From NCBI RefSeq assembly GCF_003369915.1, contig NW_022881614.1:6779001-6843000 (forward strand): 64,000 nucleotides of DNA, read 5' to 3'. A model generated the notes under the pieces. It saw nothing but the letters and a program-made list of their open reading frames with translations. It was not told the DNA's origin and ran no database searches. Of this stretch, positions 18,780-30,552 are shown piece by piece; position 1 is the stretch's first letter, and the number at the start of each line of letters is the position of its first letter. This DNA comes from Drosophila miranda (taxonomy: Eukaryota > Arthropoda > Insecta > Diptera > Drosophilidae). The translations under genes and the position numbers were made by a program.

Positions 18780-21303
18780 AAATTGTGTATCGTCGTCACA
18801 GACATGGCAAAAGCTAAATAAAATTCACAGGCCAAGCGGACCAGCAAGGGTAGTGCTTTTAATTAAACAATTGTTGACGTTAAAAATGTCGGATGGTATA
18901 AGTGCACAGGAATATTTGCGGAAATTCCAGGTGGTACACGAGGCTTTAGCAGAGGTCAACATAAAGGTTGATGAAAAGATCTTATCAGTTGTGTTGCTAA
19001 ATGGTTTGCCTAAATCGTATGAAAGTTTTGTTGTTGCGATTGAGACGCGAGATGATTTGCCGAGCTTGAGCATGCTAAAAATAAAAATTTCTGAAGAAGC
19101 GAATAAGCAGGAAGATAGCATTAGCAAGGAAATTACAAGTAGCGCGGAACTACACGTCAGTTATGACAACAACAATTTTAAGAAAAACTTTAAGAAGGGC
19201 AAAAAGTGTTTTAAGTGCGGAAAGGAAGGGCATTTTAAATCGGAATGCCGTGCTAAAAGCAAGCAGGAAGGAGCAAACAACAAGGGCGCAAACAGTAAAA
19301 GCGGGGAAAGATTGGGTACAATGCTTTGCGTAACCGAATATGCCAAAGTGGAACCAGAAAAATATGTACCAATCCTAAATTTAGCTAAGCCAAATGACCA
19401 GATGTTAAATGCATGGTGCATAGACAGTGGCGCAACGGCGCATCTATGTTGTGACAAGGAACGCTTTGTGTCGTTCACGGAAGATAATCAAAAAGTATTT
19501 TTAGCCGGCGGTAAATCACTTATTGCTGAAGGGCATGGAACTGTTCAAGTAAAGTTCGGTGATAGATCCGTTACGCTGGAAAATGTTATCTTGGTACCAG
19601 ATTTGCAGTACAATTTTATATCGGTCACAAAACTATTAAAACATGGAAAAAAAATTGTGTTTGAGAAAAATCAAGCGATGATTTTTGAAAACGGAAAAAT
19701 AGTTATAAAGGCAAATCTGGAAAATGGATTGTTTATGGTTCAGGACAATCAGGAAAAGTGTATGAACATTGTAAATGTTGAAGGAGATGCATTCAAATGG
19801 CACAATAGGTTCGGCCATGTACATTTTGACGCATTAAAGGAAATGGTTAACAAGGAGATGGTAATAGGTCTCAAGGGCATATACAAGCCAAAACAAGTGT
19901 GTGCAACATGCGCAAAAAGTAAAATTTGCGTGCAACCATTTCAATCGAGCACAAACAGGTCAAAGGGCGTTCTAGACTTAATACATACTGATGTATGCGG
20001 TCCAATGCAAAAGCAGTCAATGGGAGGCAATCGATATTTCGCCACATTTATTGATGATTGTTCAAGATATGTATCAGTAAGTTTCCTAAAAACCAAAGAT
20101 CAGGTTTTCGAGGCTTTTAAAGAATTTAAAAGTCAAGTTGAGTGCCAAACTGGGAGAAAAGTCAAGGTTTTACGAAGCGACAATGGCCGAGAATACATAT
20201 CAAACGTTTTTGATAATTACCTAAACCAAAATGGAATAAAGCGAAACTTAACAGTGCCATATAAACCTCAACAAAACGGAGTTGCAGAAAGGGCCAACAG
20301 AACATTGGTAGAAATGGCAAGAAGTATGCTGCTGCATGCTGGGTTAAGTGAATGCTATTGGGCAGAAGCGATTCGAACTGCCACGTATTTGCGAGATAGA
20401 GTGGCAAGCAGCTGCTTGAGCGGGGTGACACCTTTTTAAATATGGACAGGTAGAAAGCCAGTGGTATCGAATTTAAGAGTTTTTGGCTCAGTAGCGATAG
20501 CTCTAGATAAAACAAAGAAATCAAAGTTCGCACAGAAAGGCTTAGAGTATATAATGGTGGGCTACTCGGATACGGCCAAAGCATACCGTTTGGTCAGTAA
20601 AGAAACCAGGAAACTCGTAGAGAGTAGGGATGTCATTTTTGTAGAACCTGAAGGGTGCAAACTAGATGCATCATGTTCCAATGACATGGCATCAATTGAG
20701 GTTCAACAAAACCAGGACTCTGAACCCGAAATGGATAGCGAGCAATTTAAAGATCCAGAAAATGAGCCAGAAAATCAGGAGGAGATTAGGTCTAGTAATG
20801 ACATTCTTGTAATTCCAGAACCAATAAGAGGACCAGGACGCCCAACCATAGTACGGACGGGCAAACCAGGACGACCAAGGAAGCAGTATCATATGCTCAA
20901 TGCGATACTGGCAGCAGACGTACAAGTTCCACAAAACTACGCACAAGCTGAACGGTCTACTGAAGGCGAGATATGGAAAGCATCAATGAAGGACGAGTAC
21001 GAATCTCTCGTGAAGAACGGCACGTGGTCGCTTACTAAATTGCCTAGCGGGAAAAAGTCCATTGGATGCTGATGGGTTTATGCAGTTAAGTCCAATCCGG
21101 ATGGAAGCGTGAACAGGCTCAAATCACGTCCGGTGGCGAAAGGTTGTAGCCAACGCTACGGGATCGACTACAAGGAAACATTTGCACCAGTTGTACGCCA
21201 CGCAACTATCAGGTTGATAATTGCACTTGCAGTCGAACATGGTCTCCACCTACATCAAATGGATGTTGTCACGGCGTATCTCAACGGCGAATTGGAAGAT
21301 GAG
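18780..21303 (+). pseudogene. copia Gag-protease-integrase-RT (first part)
   Basis: One frame throughout. It contains UBN2/Gag, a CCHC knuckle CFKCGKEGHFKSEC (near 19208), aspartic protease WCIDSGATAHLC (near 19415), the pre-integrase zinc motif WHNRFGHVHFDAL, and the integrase core with D-D-E residues (LDLIHTDVCGP; FIDDCSRY; LRSDNGREY; PQQNGVAERANRT, 19970-20300). In-frame stops occur at 20437-20439 and 21070-21072. RT starts with KETFAPVVRHATIRLIIALA near 21174 and is cut at the BEL insertion. In the family this is a single polyprotein processed by its own protease. Confidence 0.9.
21299..21303. repeat. target duplication ATGAG, left copy
   Basis: ATGAG precedes the BEL 5' LTR and recurs at 24492-24496 right after the 3' LTR. 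Removing the element and one copy restores an open copia RT frame across the junction. Confidence 0.9.
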
Positions 21304-21543
21304 TGTTCGGAGCAGAACCCAGCCGATTAGCTGCTTGCCAAATAGCACCTAATTCTTGGCCCTCAGCCGCTTATTTTGTTTGTTACTTATGTCTATGTCA
21401 CTCATGTAAAGGGCAGGCAAGCCACACTTGCAATTTGGATGTCACGCATTAAAGAACATATCGTAATTTTATTTCTGCGCCGAGTTTTGTTTAATTCGAA
21501 ATAATTAGTCGGCCGATTGGGGATAAAAAACATTATCTCCACA
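21304..21543 (+). repeat. BEL1 5' LTR
   Basis: TG...CA termini (TGTTCGGAGC...CTCCACA), 240 bp, matches the 3' LTR fully by eye. Confidence 0.9.
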
Positions 21544-21917
21544 TAAAATTTGGTGACCCCGACGTGATCTCTGAGTTGCAGTGTCAATTAATAATCATTC
21601 GCGATCGACATTCGTTAGCCCTAGCAAATTTTCGGCGGTTAAGCACAATTCGGTGCTAAAACACACTTACATACACCTACATACACGCATTGCTGGCTAT
21701 TAATTTCTCTGTCGCGACAATTCGATCAGTGCAGTGCGGTAGGCAGTGCAGCGAACTCACTAATACACACAAGCGGAGTACAAAGCGGAATCGGACAGCT
21801 CGCACAGCCGCACAGCTAAAGGCATTAGCTGTAATCCCTTTGCTTTCGGTTCCCACGTTTATACGTATACAGGGTGTCTTTTTCGGTCGTGCTGAGAGAC
21901 TCTTTTAAAACCTCAAC

Positions 21918-24278
21918 ATGGCAGCACCTGAGCCTACCAATGTCGCGAACGCAGCAATGCCGAGTGATGTAGATTTCTACAAGCACAAGGCCGAGTCCAT
22001 CGCGCGCCAACTAAAGGCCATGGATCGCTTTCTTACCAAGGAAGAGCTTGCCGAGTTAGATGAGGCAGAACTTCAAGCTCGCTTAGAGCAAATCGAGCGA
22101 ATGAATGCGGATTTCGATGCCGCTCAAACGAGCCTTGAAAGGCTGGATTTCCTGCAGTTAGCCCATGATGCCCGGCTGGACTTTTCGAATGTTTATGTCA
22201 AGGTTAGGTCCAGGCTGTCGCGGGAGTTGATGGCTGCTCGCACGGTAAATGTTGCCAATTCAACGGCTCGGCATACTCTCGAGGGGAATTCGTCGTTGTT
22301 CGCCTATAATAGTATAGGCCGTTCTCGAATGCCCGAGTTGCAGCTTCCGCGATTCGGTGGGAACTACATGGATTGGCCAGAATTCCACTCGATGTTCTCG
22401 ACAATGGTGCACAAAGACCATCGTATACCAATCATCGAAAAATTCCAATATCTTCGTGGATGTCTAGATGGTGCTGCGCTGGATACGATTCGTTCCTTGG
22501 AACTTTCTGAGGAGAATTACGACAAGGCGTTGCATTTACTAATGTTGCGATTCGATAATAAACTGTTACATTTTCAGGCACACGTCAAGGCTATTTTCGG
22601 GCTGCAAGGGGTGGAGAAGGGCTCGGCTATCGGCTTGCGCGCGCTCAGCGACAAAATCAATTCGCACTTGCGTGCACTTCAGACCTTGGCGACCCCGCAG
22701 GAGATATCCGATGGGTTGCTGATCTTCATCATAGGCACGAAACTGGACCACAAAACAAAGGAGAAATGGGAAGAGAACTTGCCGACGTCAGGATTGCCTC
22801 GGTGGTCAAGCATGGCCTCATTTCTGGAAGCGAGATGTCGGATGCTGGAGAATTTGGGATCAGCCATGGCAACAAGTCCTAGTCAACAGGTGGGAGAAGA
22901 CAAACCTGTCACCCTTATCACCTCCAGTAACGACCATCCTAACCCCATATGTAACCATTGCAATTCCTCCGAGCATTACATATCTAGATGTCAGGCATTC
23001 CTGAATCTCTCTGCGTTTGAACGATACAAAGAAGCAAAGAAGAGCCGCTTGTGTTTGAACTGCCTCAACAAAGGCCATGAATTGCAGAGGTGCAGGTCAG
23101 GACTTTGCAGGCATTGCCAGGCCAAACATCACACGCTACTCCACATTCCATCGGGAACTGGTGCTTCATCTTCCTCTTCTCCGGCCGAGGAATCGATCCA
23201 GCAAGAGGCCGCGACTGTGCTTCTAGCAAGCGGGTGTTCCAGCCCTCCCCCCTCGATCCAGAAATCTCAGCCTAGCCAGAACGTGTTGCTACCTACTGCC
23301 CTCGTCCATGTAACAGATCGTTATGGAGCACTTATCCCATGTCGTGCCATTTTGGATTCTGCATCACAGGCAAACTTTGTAACATCTAGACTTGCTGATC
23401 AGTTGCAGTTGGATCATCGCTCGTCTTATGTTCACATCTCTGGAATCGGAGATTCCATTCTACCTTCGAGCAAGTCTGTACATATAGTTGTACAATCCCA
23501 GGACGCAAGCTATCGAGCTTCCTTCGCTGCAATTGTCACCAACTCAATTACGGAAATGCAGCCTAACTTCGGCGTAGACGCAAAGGATTGGCCAATGCCG
23601 AATAATCTAAAACTAGCTGATCCTAATTTCTCCAAGCCCCAACGGATCGATCTGTTGATAGGTTCTGGTTTGTTCTTCGATTTAATGTGCGTCGGACAGA
23701 TTCGACTATCAGCCCAATTGCCAACATTGCAGGAGACAAAACTTGGTTGGATAGTATCAGGAAGCATTGATAGCGCGGAGAATAAGCGTGCAGCTTTAGC
23801 CGCTTTTGAAAATTCCTCGTGCATCTCTATTGACGATTTTCGACCCACAACGCTGGAGTACCAAAACTTAGAGCAGCAATGCAGGAAGCAGCTGCTCGAG
23901 TGCCAGGTGCAAGTGGAAAAACTGCGATCGGAGAATCAGGAACTGCAGCGCGAACTTTTCCATATATTAAAAACCTACATATCCACGCTAAATGAAATTC
24001 AACTTTCAACAATTTCTACATTGCCAAATTTCCTGCCATTCTATACAATTACAGAGGTTCCCGATGATCAAGACGTAATCACGACAAGCCGCCTTCGTAA
24101 AGAAGCGCCGATTGCTGCGTTCGACGATCATCCCAGCGTAGCCGCCAGCTGCGCCCAAGCAAGCATCTTCAAGAGGGCCGTTGGAAAAATAGCGGTTCTG
24201 CCCCTTCAGGATGGATCTGTTGAAAGCCTTTGCCTTCCAACGGGGGGTGAATGTTCGGAGCAGAACCCAGCCGATTAG
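21918..24278 (+). CDS. BEL1 Gag-protease fused to a foreign coiled-coil segment
   Basis: 786 codons with no stop. ATG at 21918 lies shortly after the leader. Residues ~1-310: BEL Gag (DUF1759-like; LPRFGGNYMDWPEFHSMF, LRGCLDGAALDTIRSLELS). Residues ~335-410: Cys/His knuckles (CNHCNSSEHYISRC, CLNCLNKGHELQRC, CRHCQAKHH). Residues ~455-615: DUF1758 aspartic peptidase-like domain (CRAILDSASQANFV, LGWIVSGS). At about residue 641 (nt 23838) BEL homology ends, and ~109 residues of unrelated sequence follow, with a strong coiled coil (LEQQCRKQLLECQVQVEKL). BEL homology returns at IFKRAVGKIAVLPLQ (nt 24165), the normal C-terminal end of Pol, and the ORF reads into the 3' LTR. The pol core is therefore replaced, not just deleted. 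Confidence 0.8.
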   Translation: MAAPEPTNVANAAMPSDVDFYKHKAESIARQLKAMDRFLTKEELAELDEAELQARLEQIERMNADFDAAQTSLERLDFLQLAHDARLDFSNVYVKVRSRLSRELMAARTVNVANSTARHTLEGNSSLFAYNSIGRSRMPELQLPRFGGNYMDWPEFHSMFSTMVHKDHRIPIIEKFQYLRGCLDGAALDTIRSLELSEENYDKALHLLMLRFDNKLLHFQAHVKAIFGLQGVEKGSAIGLRALSDKINSHLRALQTLATPQEISDGLLIFIIGTKLDHKTKEKWEENLPTSGLPRWSSMASFLEARCRMLENLGSAMATSPSQQVGEDKPVTLITSSNDHPNPICNHCNSSEHYISRCQAFLNLSAFERYKEAKKSRLCLNCLNKGHELQRCRSGLCRHCQAKHHTLLHIPSGTGASSSSSPAEESIQQEAATVLLASGCSSPPPSIQKSQPSQNVLLPTALVHVTDRYGALIPCRAILDSASQANFVTSRLADQLQLDHRSSYVHISGIGDSILPSSKSVHIVVQSQDASYRASFAAIVTNSITEMQPNFGVDAKDWPMPNNLKLADPNFSKPQRIDLLIGSGLFFDLMCVGQIRLSAQLPTLQETKLGWIVSGSIDSAENKRAALAAFENSSCISIDDFRPTTLEYQNLEQQCRKQLLECQVQVEKLRSENQELQRELFHILKTYISTLNEIQLSTISTLPNFLPFYTITEVPDDQDVITTSRLRKEAPIAAFDDHPSVAASCAQASIFKRAVGKIAVLPLQDGSVESLCLPTGGECSEQNPAD

Positions 24279-24491
24279 CTGCTTGCCAAATAGCACCTAA
24301 TTCTTGGCCCTCAGCCGCTTATTTTGTTTGTTACTTATGTCTATGTCACTCATGTAAAGGGCAGGCAAGCCACACTTGCAATTTGGATGTCACGCATTAA
24401 AGAACATATCGTAATTTTATTTCTGCGCCGAGTTTTGTTTAATTCGAAATAATTAGTCGGCCGATTGGGGATAAAAAACATTATCTCCACA
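24252..24491 (+). repeat. BEL1 3' LTR
   Basis: 240 bp, no difference seen from the 5' LTR. It is followed by TSD ATGAG (24492-24496). Confidence 0.9.
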
Positions 24492-24496
24492 ATGAG

Positions 24497-25595
24497 GTTT
24501 TTATGAAACAACCTGAGGGCTTCATCAGCGAAGTTCACCCAAATCACGTTTTGAGGCTTCACAAAAGTATATATGGCCTAAAACAATCAGGAAGAGTGTG
24601 GAACTCTACGTTGGATGCAACGCTTAGACGCATTGGTTTTATACCGACTGTCAACGAACCCTGTCTGTATTGTAAGCCAGGTAAAAATATGTGTCTAATA
24701 GCTGTCTACGTAGATGACATTATTTTGGCGTGTAAGGACCTAGGTGATATATCTGATATCAAGATAAAGATCGCAGCAGAATTTGATTTCAATCAGCCAA
24801 CGGAAGTATATTAGAGAGTTGCTCGAACAGTACAATTTGAAAGATTGTCGACAGACGTCCACGCCTCTTGAAGCTGGTTACCAGGTGGCATGCAACAAAG
24901 AGGACTGCCGCAGGGTCGACATCACATCGTTCCAAAAGCTAATTGGAGAGTTATCTTATCTTGCTGCTATGACTCATCCGGACATTGCGCATTCGGTGAA
25001 CAAATTAGCATAACGTAACAAGGATCCTCATTCCGAGCATGAAGCGGCAGCCAAGCACATCCTTCGATATTTGGCAAAAACTATCGACTGGGAGATATGC
25101 TACACAAAGCAAGGAAAGGCAATTGAGTGTTTTGTTGATGCAGATTGGGCAAGTGATATGACAAACCGAAAGTCATTCACTGGCTATGTATGCATGTTGG
25201 CAGGAGGAGCGGTTTCTTGGGAGTCAAGAAAGCAATCGACGGTTGCCCTCAGTTCCACGGAGGCAGAGTACATAGCCTTATCATCTGCAGCAAAAGAGGC
25301 GATATACTTTCGCAGCCTACTGATTGACTTGAAGCTGATGTCCAAGGAGTCAGCTATTCAGATGTACGGCCACAACATTGGAGCACAGCAGCTTGCTAGA
25401 AACCCCATGTTTCATGCACGTACAAAGCACATCGACGTCAAGATACATCATATTCGAGAGGTTCTCAAGAGAGGTGAAGTCAACATTGCGTATCTGCCAA
25501 CCGATGAGATAATAGCAGATGTCCTCACAAAGAACTTAGCCAAGGTTAAGCACCATAAATTTGTATTCGCATTTGGTTTAAAAGATCGTTTATAA
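24497..25595 (+). pseudogene. copia RT-RNase H (second part)
   Basis: RT resumes with VFMKQPEGFISEVHPNHVLR. The catalytic YVDDI is near 24709. A small deletion and frame change occurs near 24800 (between FDFNQPTEV and ISISQRKYIREL). An in-frame TAA lies at 25012. RNase H is at 25020-25595 (VDADWASDMTNRKS, STEAEYIALS, ARTKHIDVKIHHIRE). Frame ends at 25595 after FGLKDRL, about 70 bp before the polypurine tract. Confidence 0.9.
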
Positions 25596-25667
25596 GTGCT
25601 TGACATGTTATTGAATATAAGTTAAGTATATTTAAAGTTTGTAAACATGCGTTGTGTTGAGGAGGAG

Positions 25668-25856
25668 TGTTCAAAGTGACCGCCACGATAATTAGATATT
25701 GATCTCTAACAACACTGCGCATGTGCCCTGCTGCATATCGATGTTCTCATATCGATATTCTTCTTTCGGCGTCGGTCTCTTGCGTATGTTACTCGGAAGC
25801 ACATATAATTCTGTATACTGATCTTCTGCTGTCTTACAAATAAAATAACTTTAACA
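25668..25856 (+). repeat. copia 3' LTR
   Basis: 189 bp, TGTTCAAAG...TTTAACA. It follows GAGGAGGAG and has AATAAA near its end. Its last 81 bp match the truncated 5' LTRs at 12645-12725 and 16804-16884. Confidence 0.85.
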
Positions 25857-27132
25857 GCTTCTGTTTGGCTACTCCTTACCTCTGGATAATCTTATCTTTT
25901 TGGCCGTTGGCCGTTTCATTCAAATTCAAGTGCGCCCGCTGGGAAATCGCTGAAAAAAAGAGGTATGGACAACAGGCAAAATGGCCCGGAAAATTCAACG
26001 CATGCACGGTAAAATCCACCCCATTTGCTCAATATAACTTTTCGTCGCTGGAGAGAGCAGCAGTGAGACCGTCTGACCCTCAGAAATACCGCAAATACCA
26101 CATAGTTTAGGTGGCGTTGGCTTTTGAATCTTGATATTTAATTTAAATGTTACCACTAACCATACTTTGTACTTTAGATGATACAGATGCGCCCCACTAA
26201 AAGTACTTAGAGTATCCCATTAGATTATGCAAAGAAAAGATATTCAATTTTATTGAACAGCATGTTATAGTTTATATGTCTATTAAAGATTACGATCGGT
26301 TTGGTTAAAATAATTTATTGTTTTCGGAATTGGTTTCAAAGTCAAAGTTATTTGACGATTACTTGATTTGATTGGAAAAAAGATAATAAAAAAAGTTTAT
26401 GCTTTAATTGTTTGTTTCTCTCATCTGTTGATCAGATTTCAAATCAGACGTCATTTCATGGAGTTGTCTAACAGCTTTCTACACAGATCCGCTTTTAAAC
26501 TCCAACTACAATCTTCTGGTTTCTCGTTACTATTAATTCTGCCTCCTCCTGACTCGTGTTTAGTTTTGAAATAGTTGGTTTGAATTTTGGCAAAATGGCA
26601 CTAAATCTTCAAGATGTTTCCGAAATTCTCTTCTCTTACGTTCGTTCAACGGATGCGGTTACAGCAGAGGTTGGGATATGGGTCTCCGTCCGGGAGTGTT
26701 GCCCTGTTTCTGCTGTTGTCCCCCACCTGGGAGGCGCTGGCAACAGGATTAAGTACAGCATACATATGCAGATATTTAATACATTTTAGTGGGTATGGTA
26801 TGGAATTGTTATTTATCGTATTATTTACTCTTTCTCATTTTTGGATTGAAGTATTTCTCAGTTTTTGCTTTCCTTTCATTTTCGCTAATACTTTTTCTCC
26901 TGACGCTGGCGGTAGGATCCGACAACGGGTTCTGTGCCTTCGTGTGCGTGCGTGTGTGTGTGTGTGTGTGTGTGTGTTCAATCGTCCATCGGTATCGGTG
27001 TGACCATTGTTGTTTGATGCAATTTCCACTTGTTCAACTATCAATAATCTTATAAATTAGAAAAACAGCGCAACTCGACTGCGATCTCCGCGAAGTCCTG
27101 CCCGGAACTGCGATGACGATGAAGCGAAGGAC
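25857..27132. other. host non-coding DNA and 3' UTR of the LRR gene
   Basis: No convincing ORF. A (GT)n run lies at about 26945-26977. The right part should be the 3' UTR of the minus-strand LRR gene; ATTAAA-type signals occur near 26775 on the minus strand. Confidence 0.5.
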
Positions 27133-30100
27133 TTAGACCTGATTGATGGGCGCGTACCGGTGCACCTTTGGTTGCTTCGGCTCCTTGCTGGCCGGCTTCA
27201 CAATATCCTCGCTGAGATTCTGGTAAACGAAGGAATTCTTCGAGGCTAGCAGAGCCATGCGGTAGCGCTCGCCGCGCTTACGCAGAACCATAATGACGAC
27301 CTTGGTAATGGCCAACAGAATGAGGACCACACACGAGATCACGAGGATCATTGGAATCAAGAAGTTGTACCCGCCATTGTAGATGTGGCCGCGCTCAATG
27401 AAGATCTCGTCCTCATCTGAGTTGTCCAAGCCGAATTTCTCTAGAATGGATAAAAAACGCACAAGTTAAGTCAGCCGCAAGCCCTCTTTGTGAAAGTTGA
27501 ACTCACCCAGCAGGAATCTGTCACGTGTCTCCTTGGACATGTCGATCTCCTCCACCTTGAGGCCATGGTTCTTCAGCTTGGGCTTCACCTCTTTCTCCAA
27601 ATACTTGTCAAAGTCATTCTCGGTCTTAGTCTTGGTCTTGATCTTATCCTTGGCATCCTCGAAGCGCTCATCATTATCGTCGTCGTCGTCATCATCATCG
27701 TCGTCATCCTCTTCGCTGTCATAGTCAACCTCAGCATCATCCTCCTTGTCCTCGCCACCGTTGTTCATATCCTCCTCAGCAGTGTCCTCCTCCTTGGCGT
27801 TGGCCGAACCCTTCATGATCTTCTGCATGCTGATCAACTTGCTTTTGTCCAGCACACTCTTATCCAAGACACTGAGCAGCTTCTGCTCGTCCTCATCCAG
27901 CTTCTTCTCGCTCTCCTTCAGACGCTTCTCCAGCTTCTGCTCCGCCCTATCGGCCTTGGCCATGGCCCCTTCCTCGTGCTTGCACACCTCGTGGGCCAGT
28001 TGAGCCCAGCCTGCCTGGGCCTGCGTCTCCAGTTCGAGGATGGTGGCGTCATCCTCCAGATTGGCCAGCACCGGCATCTTCTTGGGCGTCATCTGCATCT
28101 GCAGGGTAACGTAGCTGATGAAGTCTTGGAACTCGGCGTTGCACTTGAGCGGATTGCCGTTGATGTCCAGGGAGCGCAGGTTCTTGAAACTTTTCATGTC
28201 GGCCGAGGAGATCTTCTTGATCAAGTTTCCGGAGGCGTTGAAGCTGCGCAAGCTCTCGAAAATCTTGTAGCTAACGCCCAGCTGCCTGTCCGAGAGGAGC
28301 GCGGTCAGCTCACAGTCATTCACCTCCAGAGACCGCAGCTGGTGCAGGGGCATGAACAGGCGCACGGACAGCCGACTGATGGGATTTCCCGCCAGGTTTA
28401 GCTTGGTCAGCTCCTTGTTCTCCATGAAGGTGAGGTCGTCCAGCTTTGCAATCAGATTGTTGCTCAGATCCAAGTCAATCAGCTTGTTCAGCGTGGTGAA
28501 GATCTCACGCGGCAGATGGTTGATGTTGTTCCACGCCAGCTTTAGGGTGGTCAGGTGGGGCATTGTCGAGAAGGTCTTGTGTCCCAGGGGGCCTATGGCG
28601 CAGTTGGAGATGTCCAGGTAGTAGACGGTGAATTCTCCGTTGTAGCTGAGGAAGCCATCGGTGGGCAGCTGGCTGAGGCGCGGATTGTCGTTAAGCCGGA
28701 TCACATCCAACTCGGAGTTCTTGAAGAAGAGCATTCTGGATATCTGGTCCAGTTCGTTAATGGACAAATCAATGTGGCGCAGACTCTTCAGAGTGAGGAA
28801 CGAGTCCGGCTGGATCTTGGTGATGCCGTTGCCCTTCAGGTTCAGGTTGGTCAGTCCGGGCATCTTGTCGAACATGCTGTGGTGGACCTGGACAATCGAG
28901 TTGAAGCTCAGATCCAGCTGCTGCAGCTCCTTCATGCCGAAGTGTAGGTCGCCCGTAAAGGCGTTATACTTGAGGTGGAGTATGGAGAGTGTTGTTCCGT
29001 TGAAGATGCCTCGGGGCAGCTCACTCAGCGAGTTGTACGACAGGTCCAGCTCCTCTAGCGTCTCCACGGGCTCGAACACCTTCTCGGGTATCTTCTTGAG
29101 GTTGTTCTGGGCCAGATTGATGAACACGATGTTGGACAGCTTCGAGAAGGCCCTGGGGTTCAGCTCCACAAGGTTGTTGCGCGACAAGTCCAGCTCCTCA
29201 ATGCTAGAAGACTGAAACGGAGGATATCATTTCAGATAAAAGATCAATAAAAGCTCTCTCATAAAACCTACCTTGAGGAGGTAGTGGAGGCTGGACATGA
29301 CGCTGAGGTCATTGCCGGAGATGGTAAGCATGCGCATCTTCTTGTTCTGGGCAAAGGTGTCCGGATTGATGATGGCCAGGCCCACATCCGTCATATTGAC
29401 CGCGTACAGCTCCTCCAGGCCGTGGAATGCCTCCGGGTGCATGTACTCAATTGTGCAGTTGGCAATCTTAATGGAGGCAACGAACTTCAGGCCCAGACCC
29501 TGGAAGAACTTGGGGCCCAGCAGAATCGGGTACTTGGGGCCCACATTGGTCACCACCAGGTCGGTGATGTCCGAGCCGAACTTCTGGGTTCCGGGATCCA
29601 GTCTGAAAAGCGCGATTCTAATCATCTGGATTCCCTAAAGGGGATGGACCGGACTAACCTGCTGCAGGTGGCCACCAGGTAGCTGTTGACGTTGCGGGAA
29701 CAGACGCAGTATCTGGGGCAGGGAACATTCTCACTGAACACAACCTGCTCATCGTCGGCCAGATCATCCGCTTCCCCTTGGGGCACATCGTCATCTTCGT
29801 CATCGTCATCATCGTCATCGTCGTCCCCGTCGTAGTCCTCGTAGTTGGAGTCGTTTTCGGTGTCAATGGTGTTCTCCTTGGTCTCCGACACAGCGCCCTT
29901 CACCTGCATGATGAACTTCGTTATACATACATAGAACTTGGATCCAAAAGATTCCACTTACCTTTGACTTGGTGGAGGCGTTTTCCACGATGGGCAGCAG
30001 CTTGGGCTGGCGGGTGGTGGTGGTTCGGCTCTTCTTGGGACTTGCGCTGGTCGAGGTCTCCTTTTCCTCATCAAAGTATGTGTAGTCGTCCTCATCGTAG

Positions 30101-30552
30101 CCATAGTTGTCGTCATACTCCTCGTTCTCATCGCTGCTGGTGGCATTCTTGCCACTTTTGCTGGCGGTCAGCATGCTGATGACAGTGGAAGTGGCCTTCT
30201 GTGCCTTGGGCAGCATCTTGTTAAAGCGCGGATCCTCGGCTAGGGCCAGGTTGTGCTTGGATGCCTCCAGCAGATCCTTGAGCGTCTCCTCGCTGATGGG
30301 CTGCTGGGTGGTCGAGGCCACAGTCTTCTTGATGGCACTCTTCGTGGTCGTGTCCACCGGCAGCTCCTTCCCCTTGGGCGTGGAGATCTTCAGGCTGTTC
30401 TTGTCCGCAATATCCTCGCTGGCACTCAGCTCGTTGTCCATTATGTCATCGTTAATCAAGTGGATGGTCGGTTTCAGGGTGCTCGAGTGGCTGGCCCGTA
30501 GCGCCCCAAGGCACACGACCAACAACAGCACCAGTCTCGCCTGTCGACCCAT
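27133..30552 (-). CDS. leucine-rich-repeat single-pass membrane protein, 1059 aa
   Basis: Five exons on the minus strand: 30552-29962, 29903-29659, 29602-29272, 29211-27507 and 27440-27133. Introns are 58, 56, 60 and 66 bp, all GT-AG, and the phases fit (total 3180 nt). Residues 1-20 are a signal peptide ([20 protein letters not shown]). A Ser/Thr- and acid-rich spacer follows, with an Asp run near 225-237. A Cys cap (Cys 259, 263, 265, 277) leads into about 14 leucine-rich repeats (280-740) and [10 protein letters not shown] near 742. Next come a charged coiled coil (about 808-845) and a second long Asp/Glu tract (about 864-909). One transmembrane helix (about 984-1010, [18 protein letters not shown]) and a ~49-residue basic cytoplasmic tail end the protein. 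It is therefore a type I surface receptor or adhesion-like molecule. No kinase or TIR domain. I cannot name the fly orthologue. Confidence 0.9.

Larger units (their letters stand above)
21304..24491 (+). mobile_element. BEL/Pao element BEL1, non-autonomous, recent
   Basis: 3188 bp with two 240-bp LTRs (21304-21543 and 24252-24491) that look identical base for base, a 5-bp TSD and a TGGTGACCCCGACGTG primer site (21550-21566). One long ORF codes for Gag and protease-like domains. RT, RNase H and integrase are missing. LTR identity implies very recent insertion, presumably with enzymes supplied by a full-length relative. Confidence 0.9.
18780..25856 (+). mobile_element. copia-type LTR retrotransposon body, degenerate
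   Basis: Gag, protease, integrase, RT and RNase H in copia order, then a polypurine tract (GAGGAGGAG at 25659-25667) and a 189-bp 3' LTR. The start of gag is missing, replaced by Helentrons H5/H6. A BEL element (21304-24491) sits in pol. Several in-frame stops make it inactive. Confidence 0.9.

Noticed and set aside
27490..30179. Long plus-strand ORFs opposite the LRR gene
   Set aside because: Antisense shadows of codon-biased exons; the minus-strand gene has consistent splice sites and domains.
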